From assembly GCA_018066285.1 (NCBI GenBank), contig JAGHRS010000027.1, positions 1 through 57,529 of the forward strand: 57,529 nt of DNA, written 5' to 3'. Origin of the DNA: Candidatus Treponema caballi (GTDB taxonomy: Bacteria > Spirochaetota > Spirochaetia > Treponematales > Treponemataceae). How positions within the stretch are numbered: the stretch's first letter is position 1; every line of letters begins with the position of its first letter. This document shows positions 34,401 to 42,272 of the stretch, piece by piece. A program made the position numbers and the translations under genes. Under the pieces are notes generated by a model that saw only the letters and a list, made by a program, of their open reading frames with translations, did no database searches and was not told the origin of the DNA.

Positions 34401-34938
34401 TGATCTTGGTGCAATGCCAGAAATTGAGGATGTTTCCGCTGTCGAAGGAATGGAAGACTCTCTCGAAGTTGATACTATTGCAACAAGCGAAGATGAAACA
34501 CCAGCAGATGATATGTTTGCTTCTCAGTGGGAAGCTGAGCCTTCAGCTGAAACAATTGAAGAACCAGCTCCTTCTTTCGTTGAAGAAACTGGAGAAGAAA
34601 TTGTTCATGCAGCAGCATCATTTGATGATCCGATTGATTTTGGTATCGAAGAGACTCCTGCTGAAGAACCAGACGTTTCACTTGATGAAGGTATTTCATT
34701 CGATGAGCCTGAACAGGATATTCCAACAGAAGAACCTGTATCTGTAGAGCCAGTTGCAGAAGAGCCTGTAACAGATAATGGCGCACTCGATGATGACATT
34801 AAGCAGGAAGTTAAATCAGTACTTAAGTACATGGATCAGCTTCTTGAAAACCTTCCAGAAGACAAGATTGCAGAATTTGCTCAGTCTGAGCACTTTGAAA
34901 CATACAAAAAACTGTTCAATGAACTTGGGTTAGTCTGA
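31417..34938 (+). CDS. Giant acidic repeat protein with SLDDF motifs
   Basis: The 1173-residue protein is extremely rich in Glu, Asp, Ser, Pro and Ala, with no signal peptide or membrane helix. A short motif recurs: EEISLDDFGVDF, EEVSLDDFGIG, EDISLDDFGVTF and, in tandem, FSLDD(L/F)DIPEPSVEESSIAD. Residues about 576-605 form a coiled coil (LLEKIVSELSVLRNEMQTLR). The C-terminal 50 residues (IKQEVKSVLKYMDQLLENLP ... YKKLFNELGLV) look folded and conserved-like. It is probably a cytoplasmic, largely disordered scaffold. GGAG lies 5 nt before the ATG. An internal promoter, Shine-Dalgarno and in-frame ATG at 33050-33108 suggest a second, shorter product. Its stop overlaps the next start (TGATG). Confidence 0.8.
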   Translation: MSTDIDAKTSNDDIFSNPLEAFPEFIDEPAATEAESSESENTEKAAVSTPEPEKTLSSSRLLSSSSFTDPLDTIEEVDISSLSSASLELSFTEDDSRYQEDDDSANSFSTKTNLTFGSIEYEDVAVRKIDGYADIDDSVPDEASVTEEVSVDDFLSSTSTETEEIDLDDFLGDSSSPSSATPSANVTEEISLDDFGVDFGGFDASAIDAIASSARQEKNDIENAPAIEMELEFDDEFVLETKANPEDDIDFDFEALMAGESVPVPQQASGDELLDNFDDIFDNIVDETAPSTEKPADNSEFDPSAIEEVSLDDFGIGSSSSVAAETGESLSEQKIVYDEVSEFDDLLSSFSDETHVEVAEKQQTINNKTGPHDYNIIVIMDETDETPVAQAPVIEETEEEEDFNISLFKTDEEAEMYRKHDAYSVSDSQEHNEESVPAVNISSSSDSFEDISLDDFGVTFTDETPEADKEPAPDKEPVLEEKPVLEEPASEEESISQDEPPVTEEAMEDLPDLPDLPENPFEDEESGKIIADEYEDTTSDNKINVDMSENYGYNEDNTEDTSNMTDENKEEMTDTMNEGLLEKIVSELSVLRNEMQTLRDEVQTLKGGVEPASEPAVQEEDFTLPEEPVAEEPVIEEPVVEEQSFEETVIEEPVSEETVAEETVIEESVTEEAAAEDIPLPEADPFAAPQEAGGFFSGDDDDETIALSGDELNNILNSADFTHEDGSNFGMEAPEGSILPDGLSDEVSDVPPDDISLDIPAEETPSEESAFEASIEDPVLDEPAAETSFDIQEETPAEEASIDDFNTDLPSLKEETETAPAEESAPADDGFSLDDLDIPEPSVEESSIADIDIDAPETETKAEDDFSLDDFDIPEPSVEESSIADINIDEPSSEIAAEEPAISDDADFYDNSDSSAISEEDVSNIADQENLEEPVLDDIDFGMDEPQADDISIPTGESLVVDSSSTDFLEEDDPTLDEQLTSEKVDYLNEEASVDDLGAMPEIEDVSAVEGMEDSLEVDTIATSEDETPADDMFASQWEAEPSAETIEEPAPSFVEETGEEIVHAAASFDDPIDFGIEETPAEEPDVSLDEGISFDEPEQDIPTEEPVSVEPVAEEPVTDNGALDDDIKQEVKSVLKYMDQLLENLPEDKIAEFAQSEHFETYKKLFNELGLV
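33050..33108 (+). promoter_or_regulatory. Internal promoter and ribosome site within the acidic-protein gene
   Basis: TTGATA (33050-33055), a 17-nt spacer and TATAAT (33073-33078) are followed by GGAGG (33090-33094) and an in-frame ATG (33106). The resulting MTDENKEEMTD start would give a C-terminal product of about 610 residues that begins just before the coiled coil. The surrounding DNA is unusually AT-rich. Confidence 0.45.
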
Positions 34939-35417
34939 TGGGACTTTACAGCAGGATTGTTTCTTACATCAACAATAAGCATCCAGGATTGCTGAAGCTT
35001 GCTGAAAAAGAACTCGAGAACAATCCTGTTGTACTGTTCAACACTGAAATCCGCTCATTGAACATTGAAAAGGCCTGTATACTCGTATGCAATGACGGCG
35101 TTTTCAGGCTTTTTCTTTCTTCAGGTTTTTCTCAGGATAAACTGTCAGATTCCATATCAACTTCTGATTTTTGGGATGGAACGCTTCCTCATCAGGACTG
35201 GGTTCACTATTCCCATGATGAGGCAACCCCTTTCCTTCAGCTTTTTTCAAAAGATGATGTCTCAGATATAGCAAAACTCCATATCAAGCGGTTTTCCGTT
35301 GCTGATATTCAGTATATTTTTATTTCTGCTGAAACTGATACGAACACAGAAGTTTCTGTTGATTCACTTGATCATCTCATCTCATCTTTCAGCCAGTTAA
35401 TCTTAAAAAATGCCTGA
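34938..35417 (+). CDS. Small protein of unknown function in the Maf gene set
   Basis: A 159-residue soluble protein with no signal peptide and an alpha/beta look (NPVVLFNTEIRSLNIEKACILV, DIQYIFISAETD). No family is recognised. Its ATG overlaps the stop of the acidic-protein gene by one base, and its own stop overlaps the first Maf gene by 8 nt, so it is translationally coupled on both sides. It probably works with those proteins. A GAF- or roadblock-like fold is conceivable but unsupported. Confidence 0.75.
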   Translation: MGLYSRIVSYINNKHPGLLKLAEKELENNPVVLFNTEIRSLNIEKACILVCNDGVFRLFLSSGFSQDKLSDSISTSDFWDGTLPHQDWVHYSHDEATPFLQLFSKDDVSDIAKLHIKRFSVADIQYIFISAETDTNTEVSVDSLDHLISSFSQLILKNA

Positions 35418-36930
35418 AAAGCAGACTGAACTTCAGTTTTTCAATGCACGAAACGGTCAGCTGTCATGTTCCGCAGATGGCCGTTTTCTTCATTCATCTT
35501 TTAATCCTGAAAATGAAGCTCTCCGTTTTGTTCAATCAATCAATACACAGTTCATGCCCTCTGCTATTATTCTTCTTGGTGCATGTCTCCCATGGTGTGT
35601 AAAATACCTTCGTGAACAGTTCTCTTCGTCTCTTCTTATATCCGTTCAGTTTGACAGGCGTTTTGAAGAATATGCTGACTACTGGGATTCCGTTTTTTAT
35701 GTAACTGATGCAGACTCTGCTGTTTGTCTCAGTAATGGACTGTTCAATCTTCTTGGAGAAGAAAAACTGGTTACTTCCCTCTTTCTTTCATGGAAAGCCG
35801 CAGAGGGGATATGGCCCAATCAGTATAAGTTTTCCTGGGAAGCAATCAAATCCAGCATGGAAAAAGCACAAAGTATTCTTACCACGCGAAACTGGTTCAA
35901 TATACGCTGGTTTACAAATACAGTAAAAAATCTTTCGCTGATTAAAGAGTATTCTCTTCCAGAAAGGACGTCTTCCAACATCATAGTTACTGCGTCTGGT
36001 CCAAGTTTAACAGCCGCAATTCCTTTTCTCAAAAAAAACAGAAAGTCCTTCATACTTCTGGCAGCATCTTCATCAATCAGTACGCTTCTGTTTAATGACA
36101 TTGTTCCAGATTACTGTATTTCTACTGATGGAGGATGGTATGCAACACGTCATTTACGAGCATATGAAACAGATAAACGCTTGAAGGACGTCCCTCTCGT
36201 CATTTCTGCCGAATCGGCCGTTCCATCCCGCATAACTGGAAGCATCCCAATCATTCTCCTTACATATGGCGATGGTCTTGAGTCTATCCTTGCTGAAAAG
36301 ACAGGAATTCCTTCTGTAAGCGGATTAAGAAACGGAACAGTAAGCGGGACAGCGGCTGCTTTTGCCGCATCACTTACGACAGGAAACGTATATATCTGCG
36401 GCCTTGATCTGGCACCTGGAAAAGGTTTCCAGCATGCAGAACCTAACGAAAACGACGTCGCGCTTTTTACAGGACAGACACGAATCAAGACTCTCGAAAG
36501 TTCTTACACTTCATCACGGTTTGGAAGTGGTTCCCTTTCAATCTACAGAGACTGGTTTTCTCATCAAAATGAAGCTTTTACATCGCGCGTTTTCAGACTC
36601 ATATCAAAAAACGATCGTCTTGAAAAGCTTGGTACAATGCAGGACGTTTATATTGAAGAACTTGATCTTCATAAAGCAGCTCAACCGATGTGTAATAAAA
36701 AGACAGTACTTCCAGATAACGACTCTATAATAAAATCATATCTTACATCCATCTGTACTTCACTTGAAAATAATCCCTCAGACGCAAAAAACAGCATCTG
36801 GTATTCGTCTCTTTCATTAAAACGATACATTAACTATCTGCGGATGAACAGCGAAAAACAGAAGGCAGAACTCGCGCTTCTTGTATCCGAAACCGTCTCT
36901 GTCATCAAGGAAGTGATTTCCGATGTCTGA
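35410..36930 (+). CDS. Maf/DUF115 (MptE-like) motility-associated protein, paralogue 1
   Basis: The 506-residue protein has a central DUF115/MAF_flag10 domain (about 165-340): VTASGPSLTAAIPFL with the GPSL nucleotide-type loop, LAASSSISTLLFNDIVPDYC, and a STDGG acidic site. A Maf-type N-terminal domain (SFNPENEALRFV ... AIILLGACLP) precedes it. Maf proteins in flagellated bacteria transfer nonulosonic sugars to flagellin. It overlaps the preceding gene by 8 nt and the second paralogue by 8 nt. A flagellar glycosylation role is inferred from the family; the sugar-synthesis genes are not in this window. Confidence 0.82.
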   Translation: MPEKQTELQFFNARNGQLSCSADGRFLHSSFNPENEALRFVQSINTQFMPSAIILLGACLPWCVKYLREQFSSSLLISVQFDRRFEEYADYWDSVFYVTDADSAVCLSNGLFNLLGEEKLVTSLFLSWKAAEGIWPNQYKFSWEAIKSSMEKAQSILTTRNWFNIRWFTNTVKNLSLIKEYSLPERTSSNIIVTASGPSLTAAIPFLKKNRKSFILLAASSSISTLLFNDIVPDYCISTDGGWYATRHLRAYETDKRLKDVPLVISAESAVPSRITGSIPIILLTYGDGLESILAEKTGIPSVSGLRNGTVSGTAAAFAASLTTGNVYICGLDLAPGKGFQHAEPNENDVALFTGQTRIKTLESSYTSSRFGSGSLSIYRDWFSHQNEAFTSRVFRLISKNDRLEKLGTMQDVYIEELDLHKAAQPMCNKKTVLPDNDSIIKSYLTSICTSLENNPSDAKNSIWYSSLSLKRYINYLRMNSEKQKAELALLVSETVSVIKEVISDV

Positions 36931-38413
36931 GTGTATATATAAAGGAATGCAGATAGCGAAAAACGGTTCTGCTGTTCCAGTTTTTCAAAACGGACGTACG
37001 CTTTTTTCAGCATATAATCCAGAGCGTGATGCTGAATCTTTTTTCAGCGCCCATAAAGAAGCGTTTGATACAGCAGGTTGTATTCTTGTAGGCGGTATTG
37101 GAAACGGACTTCACTTAAAGATCCTTTCAGAACAGTATCCAGAAAAACAGATTATCGCATTTGAAGCAGATGAAGTTTCTCTCGCCTTTTCAAAAGCAAA
37201 TCTTGTCTGTCCTCTTGAGTCCGTTGTGATGACTGAGATTTCCCAACTAAACTACATTCTTCCCGCTAACTACCTTCCTGCATTACATGGAAACTTCGCG
37301 TTCGCATCTATACGTTCCTGGTCGGATAATCTGAAAGACCGCATGGACACTATTCTTTCTATGATAAACGGAGTGATCAGCACTATTTCTGCAGATTATT
37401 CTGTACAGGCTCAGTTTGGAAAACTCTGGCACCGAAACATACTGGTCAACCTCAAGCATTATGACGCAATACAAGATAAACAGACTTTTGATTTCAACGG
37501 TTTTGAAACAGGTGGTAGAAAGGCCGCCATCATTGGCGCAGGACCTTCTCTTGATGAAAGTATTTTGACACTTATTGAACACAGGAAAGAATTCTGTGTT
37601 TTTTCTACGGATACAGCATTTGGTACGCTCAAAGCGGCAGGTATTACGCCTGATTTTATAGTAACAGTCGATTCTCAGAGCATAAGCGAACAGCATTTTA
37701 TAGGACATAATCTGAAAGGGACCGTGCTTGCAGCAGACCTTACAGCCAACAGTTCTATTATAAGGAAAGCCATTAATCAAAACTGCCCACTCCTTCTGTT
37801 TCATAACAATCACCCGCTTTCCCTTCTTATAGATGAATGGCTTTCATCTGTTAAACATACGGAAAGCCCTTTCCCCTCAATCGATTCAGGTGCGGGGACC
37901 GTTCTTCATGCAGCCGTTGATCTTTCAAGAAAACTGGACTTTCAAGAACAGGTTTTCTTTGGTGCCGATTTTTCTTACATCAACGGAAAGCCATATACAA
38001 AGGGAACATATCTTGAACAACAGTTTTTTGCTTGTGAAAAGAGAACCGCAAACGGTGAAACTGCATACAACAAAGTAATGTTCCGCTCTCCGTTGATTTC
38101 TTTGTCTTCAGACATATATACAACTGAAGTGCTTAAACGCTATCAGAAAGCATTGGAATCGTATCTTGACAATGGATACAACCAGAACAAAATTACTATT
38201 GCTCCACCTCATCCTGTAAAAATGGCTGATTTCACATCATGGTATCTTGAGAAATTACAAAAAAAAGACAAAAAAGTGCTTTTTTCTTTACTTCCTTTAT
38301 TTGCTTGGTATAAAAAAAATTTCTTAAATGCCGATACTGAAAGTGTCTATGCATTTGCTGAACAGAACACAGCAGATGTTGGGAGGATTCAGTGTCATCA
38401 GCGAAAAAAATAA
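36923..38413 (+). CDS. Maf/DUF115 (MptE-like) motility-associated protein, paralogue 2
   Basis: A 496-residue paralogue of the preceding gene with the same layout. The N-terminal domain shows AYNPERDAESFF and GCILVGGIGNGLHLKIL. The DUF115 core is more canonical than in paralogue 1: AIIGAGPSLDESIL, FSTDTAFGTLKAAGITPDF, TVDSQ, and FGADFSYINGKPY. The overall identity looks low, so the duplication is old and the two may use different acceptors or act as a heteromer. The start overlaps paralogue 1 by 8 nt, and the end overlaps the GGDEF-like gene by 22 nt. Confidence 0.85.
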   Translation: MSECIYKGMQIAKNGSAVPVFQNGRTLFSAYNPERDAESFFSAHKEAFDTAGCILVGGIGNGLHLKILSEQYPEKQIIAFEADEVSLAFSKANLVCPLESVVMTEISQLNYILPANYLPALHGNFAFASIRSWSDNLKDRMDTILSMINGVISTISADYSVQAQFGKLWHRNILVNLKHYDAIQDKQTFDFNGFETGGRKAAIIGAGPSLDESILTLIEHRKEFCVFSTDTAFGTLKAAGITPDFIVTVDSQSISEQHFIGHNLKGTVLAADLTANSSIIRKAINQNCPLLLFHNNHPLSLLIDEWLSSVKHTESPFPSIDSGAGTVLHAAVDLSRKLDFQEQVFFGADFSYINGKPYTKGTYLEQQFFACEKRTANGETAYNKVMFRSPLISLSSDIYTTEVLKRYQKALESYLDNGYNQNKITIAPPHPVKMADFTSWYLEKLQKKDKKVLFSLLPLFAWYKKNFLNADTESVYAFAEQNTADVGRIQCHQRKK

Positions 38414-39732
38414 ACACATTCTCGTTTTTCATACTTTTCGTATTTTTGTTTTCTATTTTATATGCAGTACTCTTCCTTGTAAGTACATCTTCAGAACGGA
38501 ATCTTTCTTTCTCTCAGAAAACAACAACCATAACAAACAGACTCCAGACAATCACAAAAAATGAGACTCTCTACTCTTCTTCATATTATCAGGGAATAAC
38601 AGACCTTATTTCTTCTGATCCGACAATCTCCGCCTTTGTTCTGAATCATGACGGTGAACCGGTATATATCTGGCCAGCTGCTTCTTCTTTTATCACAGAC
38701 AATGCGGGAAGTGCGTCAGAAATAAAAACAAACTCACCCATTGTTACAGTCAAAGAAGGTTATTTTATTACCGAAAAAGGACTTACTGAGTATTCAATAG
38801 CATTTTCAAGTATAACATCACAAGATTTATACAAATATCTTTCACATGCATTCATTGCAATACTCACAGCAACTTTAATCACATTAATGGTTATTCTTTA
38901 TATCAGTCTTTTCAGAACTCCAAAATATCCTGCATCTGTAAAAGCAACATCTCAAAAGGAAACAGACAATACTTTTGAGTCTTTCTCAAATGATGAAGAT
39001 GATTATGAGACAGAATATCCATATTCTGTTTCTTTTAACGATGATATTTCATCAGTTTTTGAAGAACAGGATAATGAACCTGCAGTCCATAAAAAGATGG
39101 ATAAAGAAGGAATCCCTGACGAATTTGTCGTAGAAGCTGCACAGCATCAGGCGGCTGTTCATGCATCACCAAAGAAGCGCGTTCTTAAAGAATCAGAAGA
39201 TCCTCTTGGACTTTTTTCAGATCTTACAGGTTTCGGTTGGGAATCATATCTTGAAACAAGACTTGATTCAGAACTTATACGTGCTGCTTCTTCTGAATAT
39301 GACCTTGCTCTTTTCATTGTAAAAATCAAAGATGTTGAAAGAACTCATCCTGCATATAGTGAAATCTGCGGAGCATTGCTTTCATTCTTTAAATTCCGTG
39401 ATATGGTTTTTGAATATGGCTCAGACAGTTTTGCAGGTATTGTAACAGGAATGGATATAAATGGTTGCATGTCATCAGTTGAGCAACTGTATACATCTCT
39501 TTCATCTATTATGAAGAAGAATGGTATGGAAGAAACAATCAGTATCGGTATATCAACAAGATGTCTCCGCATCATTCCAGGTGACAGACTTCTTCATGAA
39601 GCAAAAGATGCAGTTGCAAAAGCTGCTGAAGAACCTTCAATGCCTATTGTTGCTTTCAAAGTCAATCCAGGTAAATATCGTGAATATCTTGAAGAAGAAA
39701 TGGGTATGGTTCAGGAACCTATAGCTTCCTGA
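38392..39732 (+). CDS. Membrane protein with a degenerate GGDEF domain
   Basis: The 446-residue protein has two membrane helices (about 9-28 and 150-172) enclosing a 120-residue extracytoplasmic sensor-like region. An acidic linker and a C-terminal GGDEF-fold domain (about 270-435) follow. The signature loop reads YGSDSFAGI (about 342-350) where active cyclases have GGDEF. The fold is still recognisable by ISIGIST and LLHEAKDAVAKAAEE, which correspond to the SIGIA and ADxAMYxAK elements. It is therefore unlikely to make c-di-GMP and may sense or bind a nucleotide. The start is GTG with GGGAGG five nt upstream, inside the second Maf gene. Its 3' end overlaps the convergent TPR gene by 22 nt. 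Confidence 0.78.
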   Translation: MSSAKKINTFSFFILFVFLFSILYAVLFLVSTSSERNLSFSQKTTTITNRLQTITKNETLYSSSYYQGITDLISSDPTISAFVLNHDGEPVYIWPAASSFITDNAGSASEIKTNSPIVTVKEGYFITEKGLTEYSIAFSSITSQDLYKYLSHAFIAILTATLITLMVILYISLFRTPKYPASVKATSQKETDNTFESFSNDEDDYETEYPYSVSFNDDISSVFEEQDNEPAVHKKMDKEGIPDEFVVEAAQHQAAVHASPKKRVLKESEDPLGLFSDLTGFGWESYLETRLDSELIRAASSEYDLALFIVKIKDVERTHPAYSEICGALLSFFKFRDMVFEYGSDSFAGIVTGMDINGCMSSVEQLYTSLSSIMKKNGMEETISIGISTRCLRIIPGDRLLHEAKDAVAKAAEEPSMPIVAFKVNPGKYREYLEEEMGMVQEPIAS

Positions 39733-40262
39733 TCAACTTCAGGTTCTTTTTCTATTTCTGTTTCTTCCGGCGGATTAAGCTCGTTTAAGATTTCAGAATG
39801 ATTTTTTTTTATCCGTTCGTTATCGGGATCACATTCACAAAGCTCTGCATATAATTGCAGGGCTTTATCTTTTTCGCCTTTTTTATATGTAATATATGCT
39901 AATGCTTCTTTAAGGTTGGTATTATCAGGATCAACTTCCAGCAGTTTTTCGTACAATTCATATGCTTCATTCCATTTATTACTGAGCGTATATGTTCTTG
40001 CCATCTGATAATCTATTTTTATGTAATCTGCTGGATCAGCCTTGTCACGGGCTTTCTGTAAGCATGACAAAGCTTTTTCATATTGATTAATATCAGAATA
40101 CTTTATTGCTAAATCATAGTATTCTGCTGCAAGATTTCTGTCACCAACATCTTTTTCTCCCGGAACGGAAAAACACGAATAGAAGAAATTGCAGCAGAAA
40201 CACATGCAGCATAGAATGAGAAAAGCATTTTTTTTAACTGTTTCTTTCTTACCACACTGCAT
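39711..40262 (-). CDS. TPR-repeat lipoprotein
   Basis: The 183-residue protein has an N-terminal hydrophobic segment rich in Cys and a lipobox-like FYSC with the modified Cys near residue 30. About three tetratricopeptide repeats follow (AAEYYDLAIKYSDINQYEKALSCLQKA; YELYEKLLEVDPDNTNLKEA; ALQLYAELCECDPDNERI). It is probably anchored to the inner or outer membrane facing the periplasm as an assembly platform. It lies 11 nt after the uracil phosphoribosyltransferase gene and ends convergently inside the GGDEF-like gene. No specific partner can be named. Confidence 0.82.
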   Translation of the reverse strand: MQCGKKETVKKNAFLILCCMCFCCNFFYSCFSVPGEKDVGDRNLAAEYYDLAIKYSDINQYEKALSCLQKARDKADPADYIKIDYQMARTYTLSNKWNEAYELYEKLLEVDPDNTNLKEALAYITYKKGEKDKALQLYAELCECDPDNERIKKNHSEILNELNPPEETEIEKEPEVDQEAIGS

Positions 40263-40273
40263 GTGTATTTCTC

Positions 40274-41344
40274 TTAATGACCGCCGAGTACAGTCTGTTC
40301 AATCTTTCTGAGCTGAGAACGGTACAGACCGTTGATATTGAGACCGTAGTCTGCAATCAGCTGGATGATGTTACGTGGTGTATCTTCAGTATCGCGTCCG
40401 TTCAGACGGTCACCTGCATCACCAAGACCTGGCATGATGTAAGCAGATGCATTAAGGACAGGGTCCATCCAAAGTGTGTAGCATGAACAGTTCTCAAGCG
40501 CGCGGACAACGCGGAGACTTCCCTTGAGTGCAGAAATAACATTGAAGAACTTGATTGACTTCGGCTTTACACCCTGGCTTAAGAGATATTTGACGACAGT
40601 TACCAGAGAGCCGCCTGTTGCGTTCATCGGGTCGGCGAAAATCAGATCTTTTCCGTCAAGGTCTTCCAGTTTGTAGAATGACTTCTCGAGGTCAAGAACG
40701 TATTCCATGTTTGTCTCTTTCTTTGACTCATCTCTCTTAATCTTGAAAAGAGCGAATGGAGTTACGTATCCGTGTGATGAATATTCCTCAATTTCTTTTG
40801 ACATAATCATTGAAGGAAGCAGAGCACCGCGGAGCATTACGCACATGACAGTGTTCTCAAGCTTATAGTCAATGTCAGGAATCTTATGGACAGCGTAGTT
40901 CTGTACAGGTGATGTAACTGGTGTCTTTACAACGAGATAGTTCTTGTTGTCAGTGTGGTTCTGTGTATACGCGAGCTTGAAAAGCATTTCGTAAGCACGC
41001 TGTGTGTAGTATACGAACTCGTTGTGACCAGTGCGGATATCGCGGAGCTTTGCAATAACGCGTGAAGCTTCTGCGTGGCTTTCTTCTTCAGTGACGAAAG
41101 AGTAAACGTTAAGTCCTGGAACTTCGTGACAGATTGTCTGCATAAGCTGGCCCATTTCATCAAATACGTCGATTACCTTCTTCTCTTCATTTGCAAGTGT
41201 TGAACTGAATCCACCAGCTGCAATCACTTTGAATGACTTCATTGCCTTGTCATACAATGCATCCATCTGTGAAAGGAAAGACTGATCCTGTTCTGTCAGG
41301 TAACCGTCAAGGTCCTCAGCTTTTAAAATAATCTTTGAATCCAT
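40274..41344 (-). CDS. Uracil phosphoribosyltransferase-family protein with N-terminal extension
   Basis: The C-terminal half carries the UPRT fold: [13 protein letters not shown] (substrate loop), the PRPP site [17 protein letters not shown], and the uracil-binding [17 protein letters not shown] makes UMP from uracil and PRPP. At 356 residues it is about 150 longer than standard Upp (about 208). The N-terminal 160 residues are helical and unrelated to Upp, and there is an additional 35-residue C-terminal tail. The frame opens upstream at a TTG, but the ATG giving MDSKIILK has GGAGG 11 nt before it. It lies 7 nt after a lipoprotein gene. The catalytic role is likely; the role of the extension is unknown. 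Confidence 0.82.
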   Translation of the reverse strand: MDSKIILKAEDLDGYLTEQDQSFLSQMDALYDKAMKSFKVIAAGGFSSTLANEEKKVIDVFDEMGQLMQTICHEVPGLNVYSFVTEEESHAEASRVIAKLRDIRTGHNEFVYYTQRAYEMLFKLAYTQNHTDNKNYLVVKTPVTSPVQNYAVHKIPDIDYKLENTVMCVMLRGALLPSMIMSKEIEEYSSHGYVTPFALFKIKRDESKKETNMEYVLDLEKSFYKLEDLDGKDLIFADPMNATGGSLVTVVKYLLSQGVKPKSIKFFNVISALKGSLRVVRALENCSCYTLWMDPVLNASAYIMPGLGDAGDRLNGRDTEDTPRNIIQLIADYGLNINGLYRSQLRKIEQTVLGGH

Positions 41345-41351
41345 ATAGTTT

Positions 41352-42260
41352 TTATCCTCCAATAAAATACGAAAGTAGTTTTTCTTCCTCAATCATGAAA
41401 TCATGTATTACGAGCGTTCCGTCTTCTGACGTTTCTGCTTCTACATTGAAAGCTTTTGAAATGAGCAGTCTTACAGGAACAAGAGCGCGTTTTTCTTTCA
41501 GACCGACTTCACAATTTACAGAATAAATCTGTTCCGGTTTTTCCGCAACGGTTTCAGTAAGTGGCACAATTCCGGCTGTTCCCTGAACGAGAGAAACATT
41601 TCCAATCAGAGCATTCAGAATGCTTAAACCAAGCGTATCCATTCTGGGTTCTTTTATACTGAACGCAATGCTTTTAGCGGAAAAACTTTCAGGGAATACA
41701 TCGTTATGGTCCAATTCACCATGAATCATGCAATGAACATGTTTATCCTGCATCTTTATGATTGAACCATTACTGAAAAATACGAGATTCTTTTCGGGAA
41801 ACGCAATCTCCATGCCGGATTCATGAACATATTGTACATAACTGGCTTTTATACGCTTTCCGGATGTATCTCCAGGGATTATCCAGCTCATATTGTTCTT
41901 GATTTCTTTCCAGCCGTTCTTTTTGGTGAATGCGAGCGATTTTAATGATGGGAATGATCCTTTAGCGACAACAAAAGTCTGCTTTACAGCAGAATTCTGT
42001 GCCACATACACTGTCTCAAGCATGCCTATGAGCTTCAGACGATCGCTTTCTTCCATTGCAGGGATGTATTTTTCTACAATGGCATTCAGAAGCTGAATAT
42101 TTTCTCTGGCGTCAATGCGGAAATAAATATCTGCATCGTCTGGCAGGAAGTCCACCGGATCTGCCATTGTGGCAGCCGATGGAACTGTCTTACAGCCAGC
42201 GAAAAACAGAAGAACAAGCACAAGGCTTATTACACTTACTATTTCCGCATGTTTTCTCAT
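41352..42260 (-). CDS. Lipoprotein of unknown function
   Basis: The 302-residue protein has a type II signal peptide with lipobox FFAGC (Cys23). The mature part begins with a low-complexity linker, then [21 protein letters not shown], a segment style common in spirochaetal lipoproteins of unknown role. No catalytic motif is recognised. It is encoded 12 nt downstream of ileS and 7 nt upstream of the UPRT-like gene, so it is part of the ileS transcript. AAAGGCG precedes the ATG. Confidence 0.82.
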   Translation of the reverse strand: MRKHAEIVSVISLVLVLLFFAGCKTVPSAATMADPVDFLPDDADIYFRIDARENIQLLNAIVEKYIPAMEESDRLKLIGMLETVYVAQNSAVKQTFVVAKGSFPSLKSLAFTKKNGWKEIKNNMSWIIPGDTSGKRIKASYVQYVHESGMEIAFPEKNLVFFSNGSIIKMQDKHVHCMIHGELDHNDVFPESFSAKSIAFSIKEPRMDTLGLSILNALIGNVSLVQGTAGIVPLTETVAEKPEQIYSVNCEVGLKEKRALVPVRLLISKAFNVEAETSEDGTLVIHDFMIEEEKLLSYFIGG

Positions 42261-42272
42261 AAACGCCTTTTA

